Shown: piece by piece, positions 35,762-47,934 of the stretch | How the letters are laid out: each line of letters starts with the position of its first letter | How positions within the stretch are numbered: position 1 is the stretch's first letter | Assembly: GCA_030762935.1 (NCBI GenBank) | Contig: CM060893.1 | Span: forward strand, 7,546,001 to 7,610,000 | DNA from: Hymenopus coronatus | Lineage: Eukaryota; Arthropoda; Insecta; Mantodea; Hymenopodidae | Reading direction: 5' to 3' | DNA: 64,000 nt | Program-made: the position numbers and the translations under genes | The notes under the pieces: generated by a model | Seen by the model: only the letters and a program-made list of their open reading frames with translations | Database searches by the model: none | Told to the model about the DNA's origin: nothing

Positions 35762-36890
35762 ATCTCCCGTCGCCCTCCGTGGTGTAATGGTTACCATGCT
35801 AACTTCATATACCCAAGGTCGCGAGCTCAAACCCGGCGGAGGACGATGGATTTTCACTTTCTCTACACGTACTATGTACATAGTGTATAGAGAAGGTATT
35901 GCACTCCACCAAAAATTCGATACCGACATTTCACCGGAAATATATGTTTTAGGGTCCCCTGTATCCAAAAAAAAGTATTTTCACAAAAAAGTCCTTGTGT
36001 CTGTGAGCATAATTCAAAAACGAAAAGTCGGTAAAATACCAAACTTGGTATTTAAGTTTAGTATCCTCCACGGATGCGACACGAAGATTTTGAGAAAAAT
36101 CCCCCCACCCCAAACTATCCTTTACATGGAAGTTTTTTTCGAAAATTTTGATTTTCTAAAAAATGGCTGTAACGATTTTGATTAAAATATCGTATATTAA
36201 AGATAGTTACCTAACAAATAAAATGTATATTTTGAATTTTCTGGGAATAGCCTCCAAAGACGACTTTATTCTGAGCGAATTTTAAGGAATTTTGCATAAC
36301 TGCTAAACTCTAAGAGATAGACAAAAACTTTCCACACAAAAAATGTAGAGCACATTAAAACACACAGTTTATGTTGTATGCATTTTATGTTGGAGTTAAT
36401 CGTTTTTGAGATATTCCTTGTTTTTGTTTTCAGGTTTGAGGAACTTAAATTTTCTCATACAGGAATTTGTCAACCCGTATCCATACCAACAAAGGAACAT
36501 CAGTCACATAGCAACCAGCTTTTGACTATCAATTTAACCTATGGTACTCCCTTATTTCACTTCTACTTACAGAGAAGCAAGTAATAAGACTATTTCTGCT
36601 AATCTTTTCTCGATTAGATGAAGTAAATAGAATAATTTGTTGCAGAGATGTAGAGAAAGTCATGTAAATGGAACACATCAGATTTTTTTCGGATGTAAAC
36701 ATCTTTAGCATGGCTTCTTTCAGAAGGGAAGTAAAGCCGTTGGTCCCGTGTCCTAGATTTACGGCACATAAAAGAATCTCAAGCCTGATAGAGAGGCCTC
36801 TGAGCAAAATTAAGCGGTCTTTCAAGCCCACTGGGACACTGAGAACCACAGTAGTTCAAGAGCGTCCATAAATAACACGCCATCGCTTCG
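35762..36890 (+). mobile_element. SINE1, complete copy interrupted by family A
   Basis: The head (35762-35854) stops in the GATGGATTTT tract. The body resumes at 36683 (T-run then CGGATGTAAACATC) and ends near CACGCCAT at 36890. The head's B-box is slightly damaged (GCGAGCTCAAACCC). Confidence 0.85.
35855..36682 (-). mobile_element. Family A copy A38, full length, nested in SINE1
   Basis: It runs from CACTTTCTCTACACGTAC to GGAACACATCAGA, with a T-run on both sides. The SINE1 consensus has one T6 tract here. Confidence 0.93.
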
Positions 36891-36937
36891 CTCCGGTCGT
36901 GAATTATCGATGTAAACACTCGAGATATTACTAATGA

Positions 36938-37108
36938 CAATTTTCGTAATTACTGACTTTTCCTTTTTCACTTAGACACACACACACACACAATATTTTT
37001 CTAATAATGCTTCTTTTGTATACAGTGAGCCTAAAAGTTGTATTTCCAGAAAATCTGATACTGAATTTTTGGCTAGAAGACCTATGTAGATGGTAGAGAA
37101 AGCCTATA
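36938..37108 (+). mobile_element. Family A fragment A39, 3' end, degenerate
   Basis: The CA segment (36975-36994), TTGTATTTCCAGAAAATC and a remnant GGTAGAGAAAG are recognisable. The palindrome centre is gone. Confidence 0.6.
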
Positions 37109-37475
37109 AATGTGGCGTGTAGATGTCGCGCGTAAGGATAGGCAGATCCGTGGATGACCTTCACTTGTTTTGATAAGTCTGACACTTTGATACGATGATG
37201 GGCTAGATTAATATTCCGTGAGAAATGCACTTTCTATACTACTGAGAGACCTCCCCCGCCCCTGAACTTGCCCCCCCCCCTCACGACGTATCCGCCAGGA
37301 AGTAGGTAACCCGGTCCTGTGGTAACGGGACTTTCTCGCCACAGGGCTGTCCATACTGATGGCGCGATATGGCCTGGCTCTTTGCTAACAGCAAACATAT
37401 CTTACTCAAACCTGTAGATACAAACATAAACATTATTTAAAACTACATAGAAATACTGTTCAATATTTAAAAACT
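37109..37475. other. Unassigned GC-richer stretch
   Basis: It includes a C-run (37271-37280) and a CCTGTGG/CCACAGG stem (about 37316-37345). No gene is recognised. Confidence 0.3.
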
Positions 37476-38284
37476 TATTTTTACTTTCTCTATACGTACT
37501 ATGTACAGTGTATCTAAAAATTCGATACCGAGATTTCACCGGAAATACATGTTTTGAGATCACCTGAATCCATAAAAAGCATTTTTAGAAAAATTCCCTT
37601 GTGTGTGTCTGTATGTCTGGGCCGCATAGCTCAAAAACGAAAAGTCCATTAAATACCAAACTTGGTATTTAAGTTTTGCACCTTCCAAGAATTCGACACG
37701 AAGATGTTCAAGAAAATCCCCCCACTCCCAACTACCCTTTACATGGAACTTTTTTCTAAAACTTTGAGTTTCTTAAAAATGGCTCAATTTTCCTGACAAA
37801 TAAAATGTATATCTTGAATTTTTTGGGAATAGCCTCTGAAGATTACTTTATTCTGGAGGAATTTTACGGAATTTTGCATAACTGCTCAACCGTAAGAAAT
37901 AGACAAAATCTTATCACACAAAAATGTACAGCACTTTAAAACACACAATTTATGTTATATACATTTTTTTCGTGGAGTTGATCGCTTTTTAGATATTCCT
38001 TGTTTTTGGTTTCAGCTTGGAAAAACTTATACTTTTCTCATACAGAAATTTGTCAACTCGTGTCCGTACAAACAAAGGAACTTCAGTCACGTAGCAACCA
38101 TCTTTTGGCTATCACTTTAACCTATGGAACTCCCTTATTTCGCTTCTACTTACAAGGAAGCAAGTAATACTATTTCTGTTATTATGTTTTTTTTTCGATT
38201 AGCATGGAGTAAATAGAAGCATAAGCTTTTTAACAATAATTTGTTAGAGAGATGTAGAGAAGTCATTTGAATGGAACACATCAG
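37476..38284 (-). mobile_element. Family A copy A40, nearly full length
   Basis: The palindrome has lost one arm (TATGTACAGTGTATC). The end GGAACACATCAGA is complete. Confidence 0.88.
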
Positions 38285-38550
38285 AAATTTGCTTTAGTCA
38301 TTTTGGTCAAAATATTGATTTTGGTACAAAAATGCAGCATGTTTACAGTACATACTTGTATGGTTTGATTTTCTTAGTGTGGATTTAACACATGTTTTGG
38401 AAGCTATTTTATAGTGTGCATCTTGTTAAATGACTCTCCCTGTCAAAGTTAAAAAACTTTTTTCTTTAAGTTCAAATTTGTTGTGATGTTCGCATACCGT
38501 AGAATGTACCATAATTTCTTATAAAAGACTAGAAAATGTCATTTTAAAAA
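38285..38550. other. Unassigned AT-rich stretch
   Basis: Nothing is recognised on either strand. Confidence 0.3.
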
Positions 38551-39402
38551 CCTAATGTGTTCCACTCACATGAATTTCTCTACATCTCTGCAACAAATTA
38601 CTATAGTTAAAAAGTTTATACTTCTATTTACTTCCTTGTTAGCAGAAGGGAAATAAGGGAGTACTATAGGCTAAACTAATAATCAAAAGCTGGTTGCTAT
38701 GAGACTGAAGTTTCTTTGTTTGTATGGACAGCAGTTGACAAATTCCTGTATGAGAAAAGTTTAAGTATTTCATAGCTGAAAACAAAAACAAGGAATATGC
38801 CAAAAACGATCAACTCCACGAAAAAAAACGTATATAAAATAAATTGTGCATTTTAAGGTGCTCTAAATTTTTTGTGCTGTAAGTTTTTCTCCATCTCTTA
38901 CGGTTTAGCAGCTATGCAAAAATTCATAAAATTCATCCAGAATAAAGTAGTCTTCAAAGACTATTCTCGGAAAATTCAAGATATATATTTTATTTGTCAG
39001 GTAAATATTTTTAATATGCGATATTTTAATCAAAATCGTTAAAGCTATTTTTAAGAAAATAAATTTTTAAACAATGTTTCCACGTAAAGGGTAGTTTGGG
39101 GTGGGTGGATTTTCTTGAAAATCTTCCTGTCGCATCCTTGCAAGATACCAAATTTAAATACCAAGTTTGGGCTTTAACGGTCTTTTCGTTTTTGAGCTAT
39201 GCTGCCCACAGACATACACACATACACGCAGAGAGACAGAGAGACACACACACATGGATATTTTTCTAAAAACGATGTTTTTTTGTAGTCAGGGAGTCTC
39301 AAAACATGTATTTCCGGTGAAATCTCGGTATCGCATTTTTGGGTGCAATGCAATACCTTCTCTATACACTATGTACATAGTTCGTATAGAGAAAGTAAAA
39401 AT
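38551..39402 (+). mobile_element. Family A copy A41, full length
   Basis: It begins at the AATGTGTTCCACTCACATG hairpin and ends CGTATAGAGAAAGTAAAAA. Confidence 0.9.
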
Positions 39403-39770
39403 ATGTTGGAAATAACCAATTTCATGAAAAACAACGTATAAGTCATAAATTATGTGTTTTAACTAGATCTTCATTTTTTGTGTGGTAAGTTTTTTCTTTT
39501 TATATCTCTTACGGTTTAGCAATAATGTAAAATTCAACAAAATTCATCTAGACTGAAGAGGTCTTCAGAGGCTGTTTCCAGCAAATTCAAAATAAAACTT
39601 TTATTTGGCATCTAACAATTTTTAATGTACAGTATTTTAATCAAAATCGTTAGAGCCATTTTGAAAATATCACCATTTTCGAAATGCTTCCATGTACTAT
39701 TTCATAGAACATTCGTTATCCATGAAAGAGCAGTTTAGGGTGGTTATTTTTTTTAGAAAAACCAACTTTA
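39403..39770 (+). mobile_element. Family A fragment A42
   Basis: This is a diverged internal segment, from ATAACCAATTTCATG to GGTGGTTATTTTTT, fused directly to the end of A41. Confidence 0.68.
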
Positions 39771-39811
39771 TTACTTTATCCCTTTCTGACTTTATTTTCT
39801 TAACTGCGCAC

Positions 39812-39908
39812 AGTAAAGGACCAATAGTATTCCACCATAAGATTCGATACCAAGATTTCTCTATATACACGTTTTGAGATCCACTGAAAAATTATTTATA
39901 GAAGATTC

Positions 39909-39951
<43 letters not shown>

Positions 39952-40195
39952 TGAGGAGTATATCTAAAAAATGCAAACTTTAGTAAATACCAAACTTGGG
40001 TTATTTAAGTTCAGCTTTTCCAAGAAAGCAACACACACAAAAATTTCCCCCTAAACTACCAATTTTGAGTATCTAAGTAACGGCTATAATGTTTTTCATG
40101 TAATACCATATGCTAAATATAGAAACAAAAATTTTTTGTGAATTTCCTATGTAGATCTCTTTTTCAAAAGGAATTTTGTATAATCTTGTGCAAAC
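39812..40195 (-). mobile_element. Family A copy A43, degenerate
   Basis: The palindrome is lost. It has a pure (GT)n run at 39917-39949 and a poorly conserved body. Confidence 0.65.
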
Positions 40196-40401
40196 GTATA
40201 TACAGGCTATTAATGAACTGTACCGAAATATTTTCACAGAATATGTAGATTACTTAAATAAGTAACTTGAGATAGGAGACTTATGGCCTGTTTATTGAAA
40301 TTTCGAAGTAACGGCTATAAGTTTCTGGAGTGCCAGTACGCCACTGGCTAATTTATCAACCATTCGAGAGCATAACACGAAAAAGGAAGGGACATATTAC
40401 A

Positions 40402-40500
40402 GCGTACCTCTGTAGCGTAGAGGTTATCATACTGGCTTTCAAGTGAAAGAGAGTTTCCGAGTTCGGGTCTCGTTCACGTATCGCGGTACTTCGTCTGGAA
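40402..40500 (+). mobile_element. tRNA-like SINE fragment
   Basis: CCTCTGTAGCGTAGAGGTTA gives an A-box, and CCGAGTTCGGGTCTC a B-box 40 nt later. An A-rich tail (GAATGAAAAAAATAAC) follows. Confidence 0.55.
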
Positions 40501-40526
40501 TGAAAAAAATAACAATAAAACACATT

Positions 40527-40602
40527 TACTCCATGACAGGAATCGAACTCATGACCTTTGGGATAGCAGCATCCCCCGTTACGCATTAAGCCACCAGAGC
40601 AG
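40527..40602 (-). mobile_element. tRNA-like SINE head, minus strand
   Basis: On the minus strand CTCTGGTGGCTTAATGCG (A-box) is followed by GGTCATGAGTTCGATTCC (B-box). It faces the plus-strand copy tail to tail, so the pair may be one composite unit. Confidence 0.55.
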
Positions 40603-41406
40603 TTGAAAAAACGCCGCCAGAGTAGGCTACACAACTCAAGAACGTAGTTAATGAATGCTCAGTGTCGCACTGTCAAGTGGTTAGTTCGAGATTTTACAGA
40701 TTTTTGCGACATTAAATCTTGAGAACGCTAGTAACGAGCTGCTAAAAATCGATATTTCTATACTCGGGGTGCAGCAGTTTTAAAGACATTCTTTCAACCT
40801 ACTTTGCTTTAACACCGACTTATCAGCACCTGATACCCACACGTTTAACGTTATGTTTATCCGGGGACCATGCATCGCCGATCTCAAATTACTTATATCA
40901 GTCACGTGCACATTCTCGCAAATTATTTCGGTGTAGTTCATTAACACCTGTATAATAAGCAATGAACAAAACATTTTACACAAAATTTCCAGATAGCTTT
41001 GGCATAAGCAGCTTCCGAGATATACTTTATTATTTGTTCGAATTGTTTATTGCTTTGTTGTTAATTTAAAACTTTGTCTTCATGTGGCTATTACGATTGG
41101 AAAAATATCGATTTCCATAGCTACTATATACCGGTCAGCTACTAAACATTTGACTAACGCTAGTCTCTTCGTATCTATAATGAAATGTGTATAGTAGCTC
41201 TTTCTCTAAAGCTTTAAATTTGGAACATACACAGTATTTGAGAAGTATTATTGAAATATATGTGTATATATGTTTTTATGCACAATATCAGTGATACTTT
41301 TGCCATGTATAAAATTCTAGTTTGCAGGTTTATTTGAATAATTATTTTACAGGTCTAAATTTATTGCTTTAATAAAATGATTCAAATGATACATTTTAAA
41401 AAAATC

Positions 41407-42211
41407 TAATATGTTCCGTTCACATGACTTTCTCTACATTTCTGAAACAAATTATTCTATTAATTTCACCAAATACAGAAAAAATTAGCAGAAAGAGTCT
41501 TATTGCTTGATTCCTTGTTAGTAGAGGCGAAATAAGGGAGTACCATAGGATAAAGTGATAGTCAAAACCTGGTTGCTCTGTGACTGAAGTTGCTTTGCTT
41601 GTATGGACAGGAGTAGAAAATTCCTGTATGAGAAAAGGGTATGTTTTTCAAAGCTGAAAACAAAAACAAGGAATATCTCAAAAACAATCAATTCCAAGAA
41701 AAAAATGTATATGATATAAATTGTGTGTTTTAACGTGCTCTACATTTTTGTGATTTTAGTGTTCGACAATCTCTTACAGTTTAGCAGTTATGGAAAGTTC
41801 AGAAAAATTCATCCAGAATATAGTAATCTTCAGAGGCTATTCCCAGATATACAGTTTATTTGTCAGGAAAATATCTTTAATATTCGATATTTTAATCAAA
41901 ATTGTTAGAGCCATTTTTAAGAAAATCAAAATTTTCTCAATTTTTTCCATGTAAAGGGTAGTAAAGGGTGGGTGTTTTTTTTTAAATATTGGTGTCGCAT
42001 TCTCGTGAAATACCAAACTTTAATACTGGTCTTTTCGTTTTTGAGCTATGCTGTCCACAGACACATACACACAGACTGACACACAGGGACATTTTTCTAA
42101 AAATCCTTTATTTGGATTCAGGGACTTCAAAACATATATTTCCGGTGAAATCTCGGTATCGAATTTTTGGGTGCAATACAATACTTTCTCGATACACCAT
42201 GTACATAGTAC
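41407..42211 (+). mobile_element. Family A copy A44, nearly full length
   Basis: It begins ATATGTTCCGTTCACATGAC and stops in the middle of the palindrome (ATGTACATAGTAC). Confidence 0.87.
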
Positions 42212-42612
42212 ATTTTACGGAATTTTGCATAACAGCTAAACCGTAAGAGATGGACAAAAACTTACCACACAACAAATGTAGAGCACCTTAAAACACACAA
42301 TTTATGTTATATACATTCTTTTCGTGGAGTTGGCTGTTTTTTTTAGATATTCCTTGTTTTTTGTTTCAGCTATAAAAACTAATACTTTTCTCATACAGGA
42401 CTTTGTGGACTCGTGTCTGTACAAACAAAGGAACTTCAGTCACATAGCAACCAGCTTTTGACTATCACTTTAACGTATGGTACTCCCTTATTTCGCTTCT
42501 ACTAACAAGGAAGCAAGTGATGAGACTATTTTTGCTAATTTTTGCTCCATTAGATGAAGTAAATAGAATAATTTGTTGCAGTGATATAGAGAAAGTCATG
42601 TGAATGAAACAC
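42212..42612 (-). mobile_element. Family A copy A45, lacking the palindrome half
   Basis: It is joined back to back with A44 at ATTTTACGGAATTTTGC and ends GTGAATGAAACAC. Confidence 0.83.
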
Positions 42613-43090
42613 TTTGGATCTTTTGTGTAGCAAATTTTTGTATATCTCCTACGGTTTAACCGTTAAGCAAAATTATGCAAAACTCATCCAGAATAAAGAG
42701 GTTTTCATAGGCCTTCCCAGAAAATTCAAAACACACATTTTATTTGTGTTGTAAATGTGTATAATATACGCTATTTTAATCAAGATCTTAGATCGATTTT
42801 TTGAGAAAAACTATATTTACATGCAAAAGTTTTTAAAAAGTAGTTTGTGGGTAAAAATTTTAGGTCTCATCCTTGGATATTACTAAAATTTTTATGAAAG
42901 TTTGATATTTAACGGACTTTTCGTTTTTGAGCTATGCTTTTCATACACACACGGACCTTTTTGGAAAAAATAAGGACTCAGAGGATCTCAAAACATATTT
43001 TCCGGTAAAATTTTGGTATTGAATTTTTGGGAAGAATACAATACATTCTCTATCTACTATGCATTGTACATACTGGCTAGAGAATGTAAA
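42613..43090 (+). mobile_element. Family A copy A46, 5'-truncated, diverged
   Basis: It starts TTTTGTGTAGCAAATTTTTG and ends GGCTAGAGAATGTAAAA. Confidence 0.8.
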
Positions 43091-43243
43091 AGAAAATGAG
43101 ATTTATTCATTTACACAATTTTGTTAAATTTCACAGATGCATCGCATTAATAAGAAGTAAATTCAAAAACAAATTTTCCATGGAATATTTGTATACCTAC
43201 CAATAAACGATACAGAAAGTCATTGAATGTAACATGTCTGAGT
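43091..43243. other. Unassigned AT-rich stretch
   Basis: The last 40 bp (AGAAAGTCATTGAATGTAAC) look like a decayed family A hairpin end. Confidence 0.35.
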
Positions 43244-43362
43244 TTGAATTTTTCTACTTCGTACCTAGTACATACGTAGAGAAGTTATTGCATTTCACCC
43301 AAAAATTCGATACCAAAATTTCACTGAAAATACATGTTTTACGATTCCCAGTATACAAAATC
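43244..43362 (-). mobile_element. Family A fragment A47, palindrome end
   Basis: It has an eroded palindrome followed by CACCCAAAAATTCGATACC. It ends where A48 begins. Confidence 0.7.
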
Positions 43363-44666
43363 ATTTTTACTTTCTCTAACGTACTATAAACATAATGTAC
43401 AGAGAAGATGCTGCATTATACCCAAAAATTCGATGCCGAGATTTCACCGAAAATACATGCTTTGGGTCTCACTGAAACCAAAACAAAGCATTTTTGGAAA
43501 AAAATATTTAAGTTTAAGGTATTTAAGTTTGGTAACTTCCAAGGATGCAACACGAAGATTATCAAGAAAATCCCCCACCCCCAACTACCCTTTACATGCA
43601 ACTTTTATCGAAAGTTTTTATTTTAACGATTTTGATTAAAATATCGTATATTAAAGCTATTTACCTGACAAATAAAATGTATATCTTGAATTTTTTGGGA
43701 ATGGCCTCTAAAGACCACCTTATTCTTAATCAATTTTACGGAATTTTGAATAAAGATGGACAAAACATACTACACGAAAAATGTATATACTAGTAGTGAC
43801 CGTACATGAGTTTAAAATATTACCTACATGTATGTTTTATATTTCTTAAAAACATTGGAAATACACACACACATTCACACATATAGAGTACTCAAACACC
43901 AAATAAGTGTATACAATATTTTCACAAATATTTTATCTCTTACTACACGAACTTCCATTAAGTGTGTACCCAGGCTTGGCCAGTTTTGGCTGTTTAGAAT
44001 CAAATCCCAGCATGCTGTCCTCCGTCTGTTTGAAGCTAAAAATACTTCCGGCAATAACTTTTTTCCTAACATCCTCTATCTGCACGCAATCTGCCAAAAT
44101 ATGTGTCGAGTCTTCCTGATCCCCACAAAATGGGCAAATTTGCCTACCAGCTTCATCAACTACCTTACAGGTTTTCCACCCTCCCACGCTATTCCCTATC
44201 TATGTTTCATACCCAATTTTAACATATATGTTTCTTTACCACATTCAATTTCTATTTCGTTTTGTGAGTGCAGTGACGATTTGTTTCAACCTTCAGATTC
44301 TATTTCCTGCCTGTTTATTTGAAAAATGTAGAGCACGTTAAAACACACACTTTATGTTATATACATCGTTTTTTAAACATTTCTTCTTTTTGGTTTCTGC
44401 TTCGAAAAACTTATACTTTTCTCATACAGGAGTTTGTCAACTGTTGTCCATATCAACAAAGGAACTTCAGTGGCATAGCAACCAGCTTTTGACTATCACT
44501 TTAACCTATGGTACTCCTTTATTTCGCTTCTACTTACAAGGAAGCACTATTTCTGTTATTTTTTTTCTCGAATAAAATTAAGTAAATACAAGCATAAGCT
44601 TTTTAACAATAATTTGTTGCTGAGGTGTCGAGAAAGTCATGTGAATGGAATACATCAGATTTTTGT
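43363..44666 (-). mobile_element. Family A copy A48, host of a LINE fragment
   Basis: The parts are 43363-43785 and 44321-44666. The 535 bp between them is a LINE insertion whose target duplication lies in this copy. Confidence 0.85.
43786..44320 (-). mobile_element. 5'-truncated LINE 3' end
   Basis: GAAAAATGTA occurs on both sides (43776-43785, 44321-44330), a 10-bp target duplication. On the minus strand an 84-residue frame (44187-43933) contains CPFCGDQEDSTHILADC. This C-x2-C-x7-H-x4-C zinc knuckle is typical of the C-terminal tail of LINE reverse transcriptases of the I/Jockey/R1 type. Reverse transcriptase and endonuclease domains are absent. It was made by target-primed reverse transcription and is dead on arrival. 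Confidence 0.72.
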
Positions 44667-45347
44667 AAAATGGACCACGTGTGTTTGTGTGTGGACACGA
44701 TAAGTGAACAACAAACGGTCCGTTAAATACCAAACTTCATATTTAAGTTTGGTATCTTCCAAGCATTGGTTATAAAGATTTTTTTAGAAAATTCCCCAAC
44801 CTAAAACTACCTTTTACATAGAAGATTTTTGAAATTTTTGATTTTCTAAAATGTTCTCTAACGACTTCGATTAAAATGGAGAACATTAAAGATATTTACA
44901 TCCGAGGTTTAATGTAACCTTGAATTTATTGCAAATAGCCTTGAAGTCCTCTTCATTCTGAAAGACTTTTGTATAACTGGTAAACCTTAAGAGATAGAAA
45001 AAAACTTACTTAACAAAGAATTTAGATCTCATTAAAATATGATTTTTTTTAGAGTTAGCAATTTCCGAGATATTTCTTGTCAATGGGTCCCGTTATGTAA
45101 TACCTAACATTTGCTCAAACGGAGAGTCGTCATTCGTTTCATAACTCTTTAGTTTTACTCCAGGTCATGCAAAAAGAAATGCCCTACATAGTGATCACCT
45201 CTTTAAGGATTTGGCTATCGCTTTAGCCTAGTCTATTTCCTTATTTCCGTTCTACTTACAAAGAAGCAAGTAGGGTAATTTCCACCACGATTGTCTCGAC
45301 TAGCATTATGTGGATAAAACGATAATCTTTTGTAAGAATAAGCATAA
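44667..45347 (-). mobile_element. Family A copy A49, old subfamily, both ends truncated
   Basis: It runs from ACCACGTGTGTTTGTG (microsatellite remnant) to AAGAATAAGCATAAAAAA, where A50 enters the A-run. Confidence 0.8.
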
Positions 45348-45351
45348 AAAA

Positions 45352-46209
45352 TCTGATGTGTTCCATTCACATGACTTTCTCTACATCTCTGCAACAAATT
45401 ATTGTTAAAAAGTGTATGCATCTATTTACTTCATGGTAATTGATAAAAAAATTGCATAAATTGTCTTATTACTTGCTTCCTTGTAAGTAGAAACGAAATA
45501 AGGGAGTACCATAGGTTAAAGTGATAGTCAAAAGCTGGTTACTATGTGACTGAAGTTTCTTTGTTTGTGTGTACAGGAGTTGACAAACTCCTGTATGTGA
45601 AAAGTATAAGTTTTTTAAAGCTGAAACAAAAAACAAGGAATATCTCAAAAACGATCAACACGAAAAAAAAAATGTATATAACATAAATTGTATGTTTTAA
45701 TGTGCTCTACATTTTTTTCGTGCGGTAAGCTTTTGTGTATCTCTTACGGTTTAGGAGATATGCAAAATTCCTTAAAATTAACCCAGAATAAAGTAGTCTT
45801 CAGAGGCTATTCCCAGAAAATTCACAATATACATTTGACAGGTAAATATTTTAAACATTCGATATTTTAATCAAAATCGTTAGACACGTTTATGAGAAAA
45901 TTTAAGTTTTCGAAAAAGTTCCATGTAAAGGGTAGTTTGGGGTGGGGATATATTTCTCAAAATCCTCGTGTCGCATCCCTGAAAGATACTAAACTTAAAT
46001 ACCAAGCTTGGTATTTTACCGACTTTTCGTTTTTGAGTTATATTGTTCAGACACACACACGGACCTTTTTCTGAAAATGTTTTTTTTTTGTTATATACAG
46101 GGGACCCTAAAACATATATTTACGATAAAATATCGGTATCGAATTTTTGGGAGGAGTGCAATACCTTCTCTATATACTATGTATATAGTACGTGTAGAGA
46201 AAGTAAAAA
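45352..46209 (+). mobile_element. Family A copy A50, full length
   Basis: Both hairpins are intact. The palindrome centre is TATATACTATGTATATAG. Confidence 0.92.
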
Positions 46210-46321
46210 TCATAAGAACGGAACAAAACAGGTGGTTTTGTTATTAAAATGCTTATAACGTGAAATTGTTTCATCTTTTTAAACACAGAATTACCATATA
46301 ATACATCTAAAGAATTAACAA

Positions 46322-47181
46322 TCTGATGTGTTCCATTCACATGACTTTCTCTAAACCGCTGTAACAAATTATTGTTAAAAAGCATATTCTTCTATCTACT
46401 TTATGATAAACGAGATAAAGAGAATTAGAATTTTTCTCAATTACTTGCTTTCTTGTAAGTAGAAGGAATAAAGGGAATACACTAGGCTAAAACGATAGTC
46501 AAATCTTTTAAAAGCTGGTTGCCATGTGGTTGATATCCGTTTCTATGCAGGGCCAATGGTTCACAAGTTTCCATTTGAGATATCTGACACAAATAACAAG
46601 GAATACCTCAGAAATGGTCAGCTCCACGAAAAACACATAAAGGACATAAATTGTGTGTTTTAATGAGATCTAACTTTTTTGTGTAGTACGTTTAGCTCTG
46701 ATTCTTACGATTTACCAGTTACGCAAAATTCAGCAAAATTCATCTAGAATAAAGATGTCTTTAGGAGTTATTCCCAGAAAAATCAGGATATGCAATTTAT
46801 TTGCCATGTAAATATCTTTTAATATACGGTATTTCAATCAAAATCTTTATAGTCATTTTTGAGAAAGTAAACGTTCGTTTGTTTTTACATTAAAAGGGTA
46901 GTTTGGGAAGGGGGGGGATTTTTCCTCAAAATCTTCGTGTCGCATTCTTGAAAGGTACCAAAAGTACATACCAAGCTTGGTATTTTACCGACTTTTCATT
47001 TTTGAGTTATTGTGTTTACACACACACACACACACACATACACTGGTTCCTTATTTCTAAAATGTTTTCATACAGGGGACCTTAAAACGTGTATTTCCGG
47101 TGAAAACTCGGTATAAAAATGTTGGGTGCAATATAATACTTTCTCTATACACTATGTACATAGTACGTGTAGAGAAAGTAA
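46322..47181 (+). mobile_element. Family A copy A51, full length, old subfamily body
   Basis: TCTGATGTGTTCC and GTGTAGAGAAAGTAAA delimit it. The CA run is at 47019-47037. The body has AAAGCGATAG-type variants. Confidence 0.9.
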
Positions 47182-47327
47182 AGTTGACGCACCTGTTGGA
47201 AGTTTTGGGAAGAGATTCAGCAAAGCGGATATACACTGATGGGTGCCTCTAAGTCCGCCCCGACAGTCATTTGTCAGAGAACAAGTGGCATGAATGTTCC
47301 AGCCCATTTCGGGCCTTGTTCCTATTG

Positions 47328-47385
47328 TGGTGTCACGGTTGACGGGCAAAACACCGTGCGCTGACCACTACACCAGAAACCAGAG
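47328..47385 (-). mobile_element. tRNA-like SINE head fragment
   Basis: On the minus strand GGTTTCTGGTGTAGTGGTCA gives an A-box and GCGCACGGTGTTTTGCCC continues. The B-box is missing. Flanking 47183-47327 is unassigned. Confidence 0.45.
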
Positions 47386-47404
47386 AGAAACTCTGCACAG
47401 AGTC

Positions 47405-47930
47405 GAGGAAAAAACTTTGTATGCTTGGGTTGGCTTTGGATGCGAGTTTGACTGAGAATATTAAGGCGAGTGCATACGGAGCGTGTTTTAAAACCTTGGA
47501 AACTTTGTATGCTTGGGTTGGTTTTGGATGGAGTTTGACTGAGAACATTAAGGCGAGTTCGCACGGAGCGGGTTTTAAAACCTTGGAAACTTGTATGCTT
47601 TGGATGGAGTTTCACTGAGAGTATTAAGGCGAGTTCACACGGAGCGTGTTTTAAAACCTTGGAAACTTTCTGTGCTTGGGTTGGCTTTGGATGGAGTTTG
47701 ACAGAAAATATTAAGGCGAATTCACACGGAGCGTGTTTTAAAACCTTGGAAACTTGTATGCTTGGGTTGGCTGTGGATGCGAGTTTGGCTGAAAATATTA
47801 AGGCGAGTTATCATGGAACGTGTTTTAAAATCTTGGAAACTTTGTATGCTTGGGTTGGCTTCAAATGTGTTTGGCTGGAAATATTAAGGCGAGCTCACAC
47901 GTAGCGTGTTTTAAAATATTAGAAATTGTA
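47405..47930. repeat. Minisatellite M3, about 87-bp unit, six copies
   Basis: Units run from AAACTTTGTATGCTTGGG through ATTAAGGCGAGTTCACACGG to GTGTTTTAAAACCTTGG. Spacing between units is about 87, 87, 77, 86 and 88 bp. Drift increases to the right. A unit of 87 bp (29 codons) lets a repeated peptide frame persist over neighbouring units, but the 77- and 86-bp units break it. Confidence 0.93.
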
Positions 47931-47934
47931 ACTG

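Larger units (their letters stand above)
34459..36940 (+). repeat. DC repeat, copy 1 (heavily invaded)
   Basis: The D part (34459-34660) reads GCGAATGCAATGGCTGAG through GCAGCTGATGTTCATTTC. After A37 it continues (35411-35761) into the C part, ending TACAACTCGTGTTTTCATC. SINE1 with nested A38 occupies its terminal palindrome, and the last piece (GTCGTGAATTATCGATG) is at 36893-36940. The family is unnamed to me. Confidence 0.75.
40196..41406. other. Long stretch without family A, holding two tRNA-like sequences
   Basis: Apart from the two tRNA-like features at 40.4-40.6 kb I see no gene or known repeat. It is one of the longest family-A-free intervals outside the satellite. Confidence 0.4.

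Noticed and set aside
47405..47904. Repeat-protein gene suggested by repeating frames
   Set aside because: The 77- and 86-bp units shift the frame and stops appear; it fits a minisatellite.
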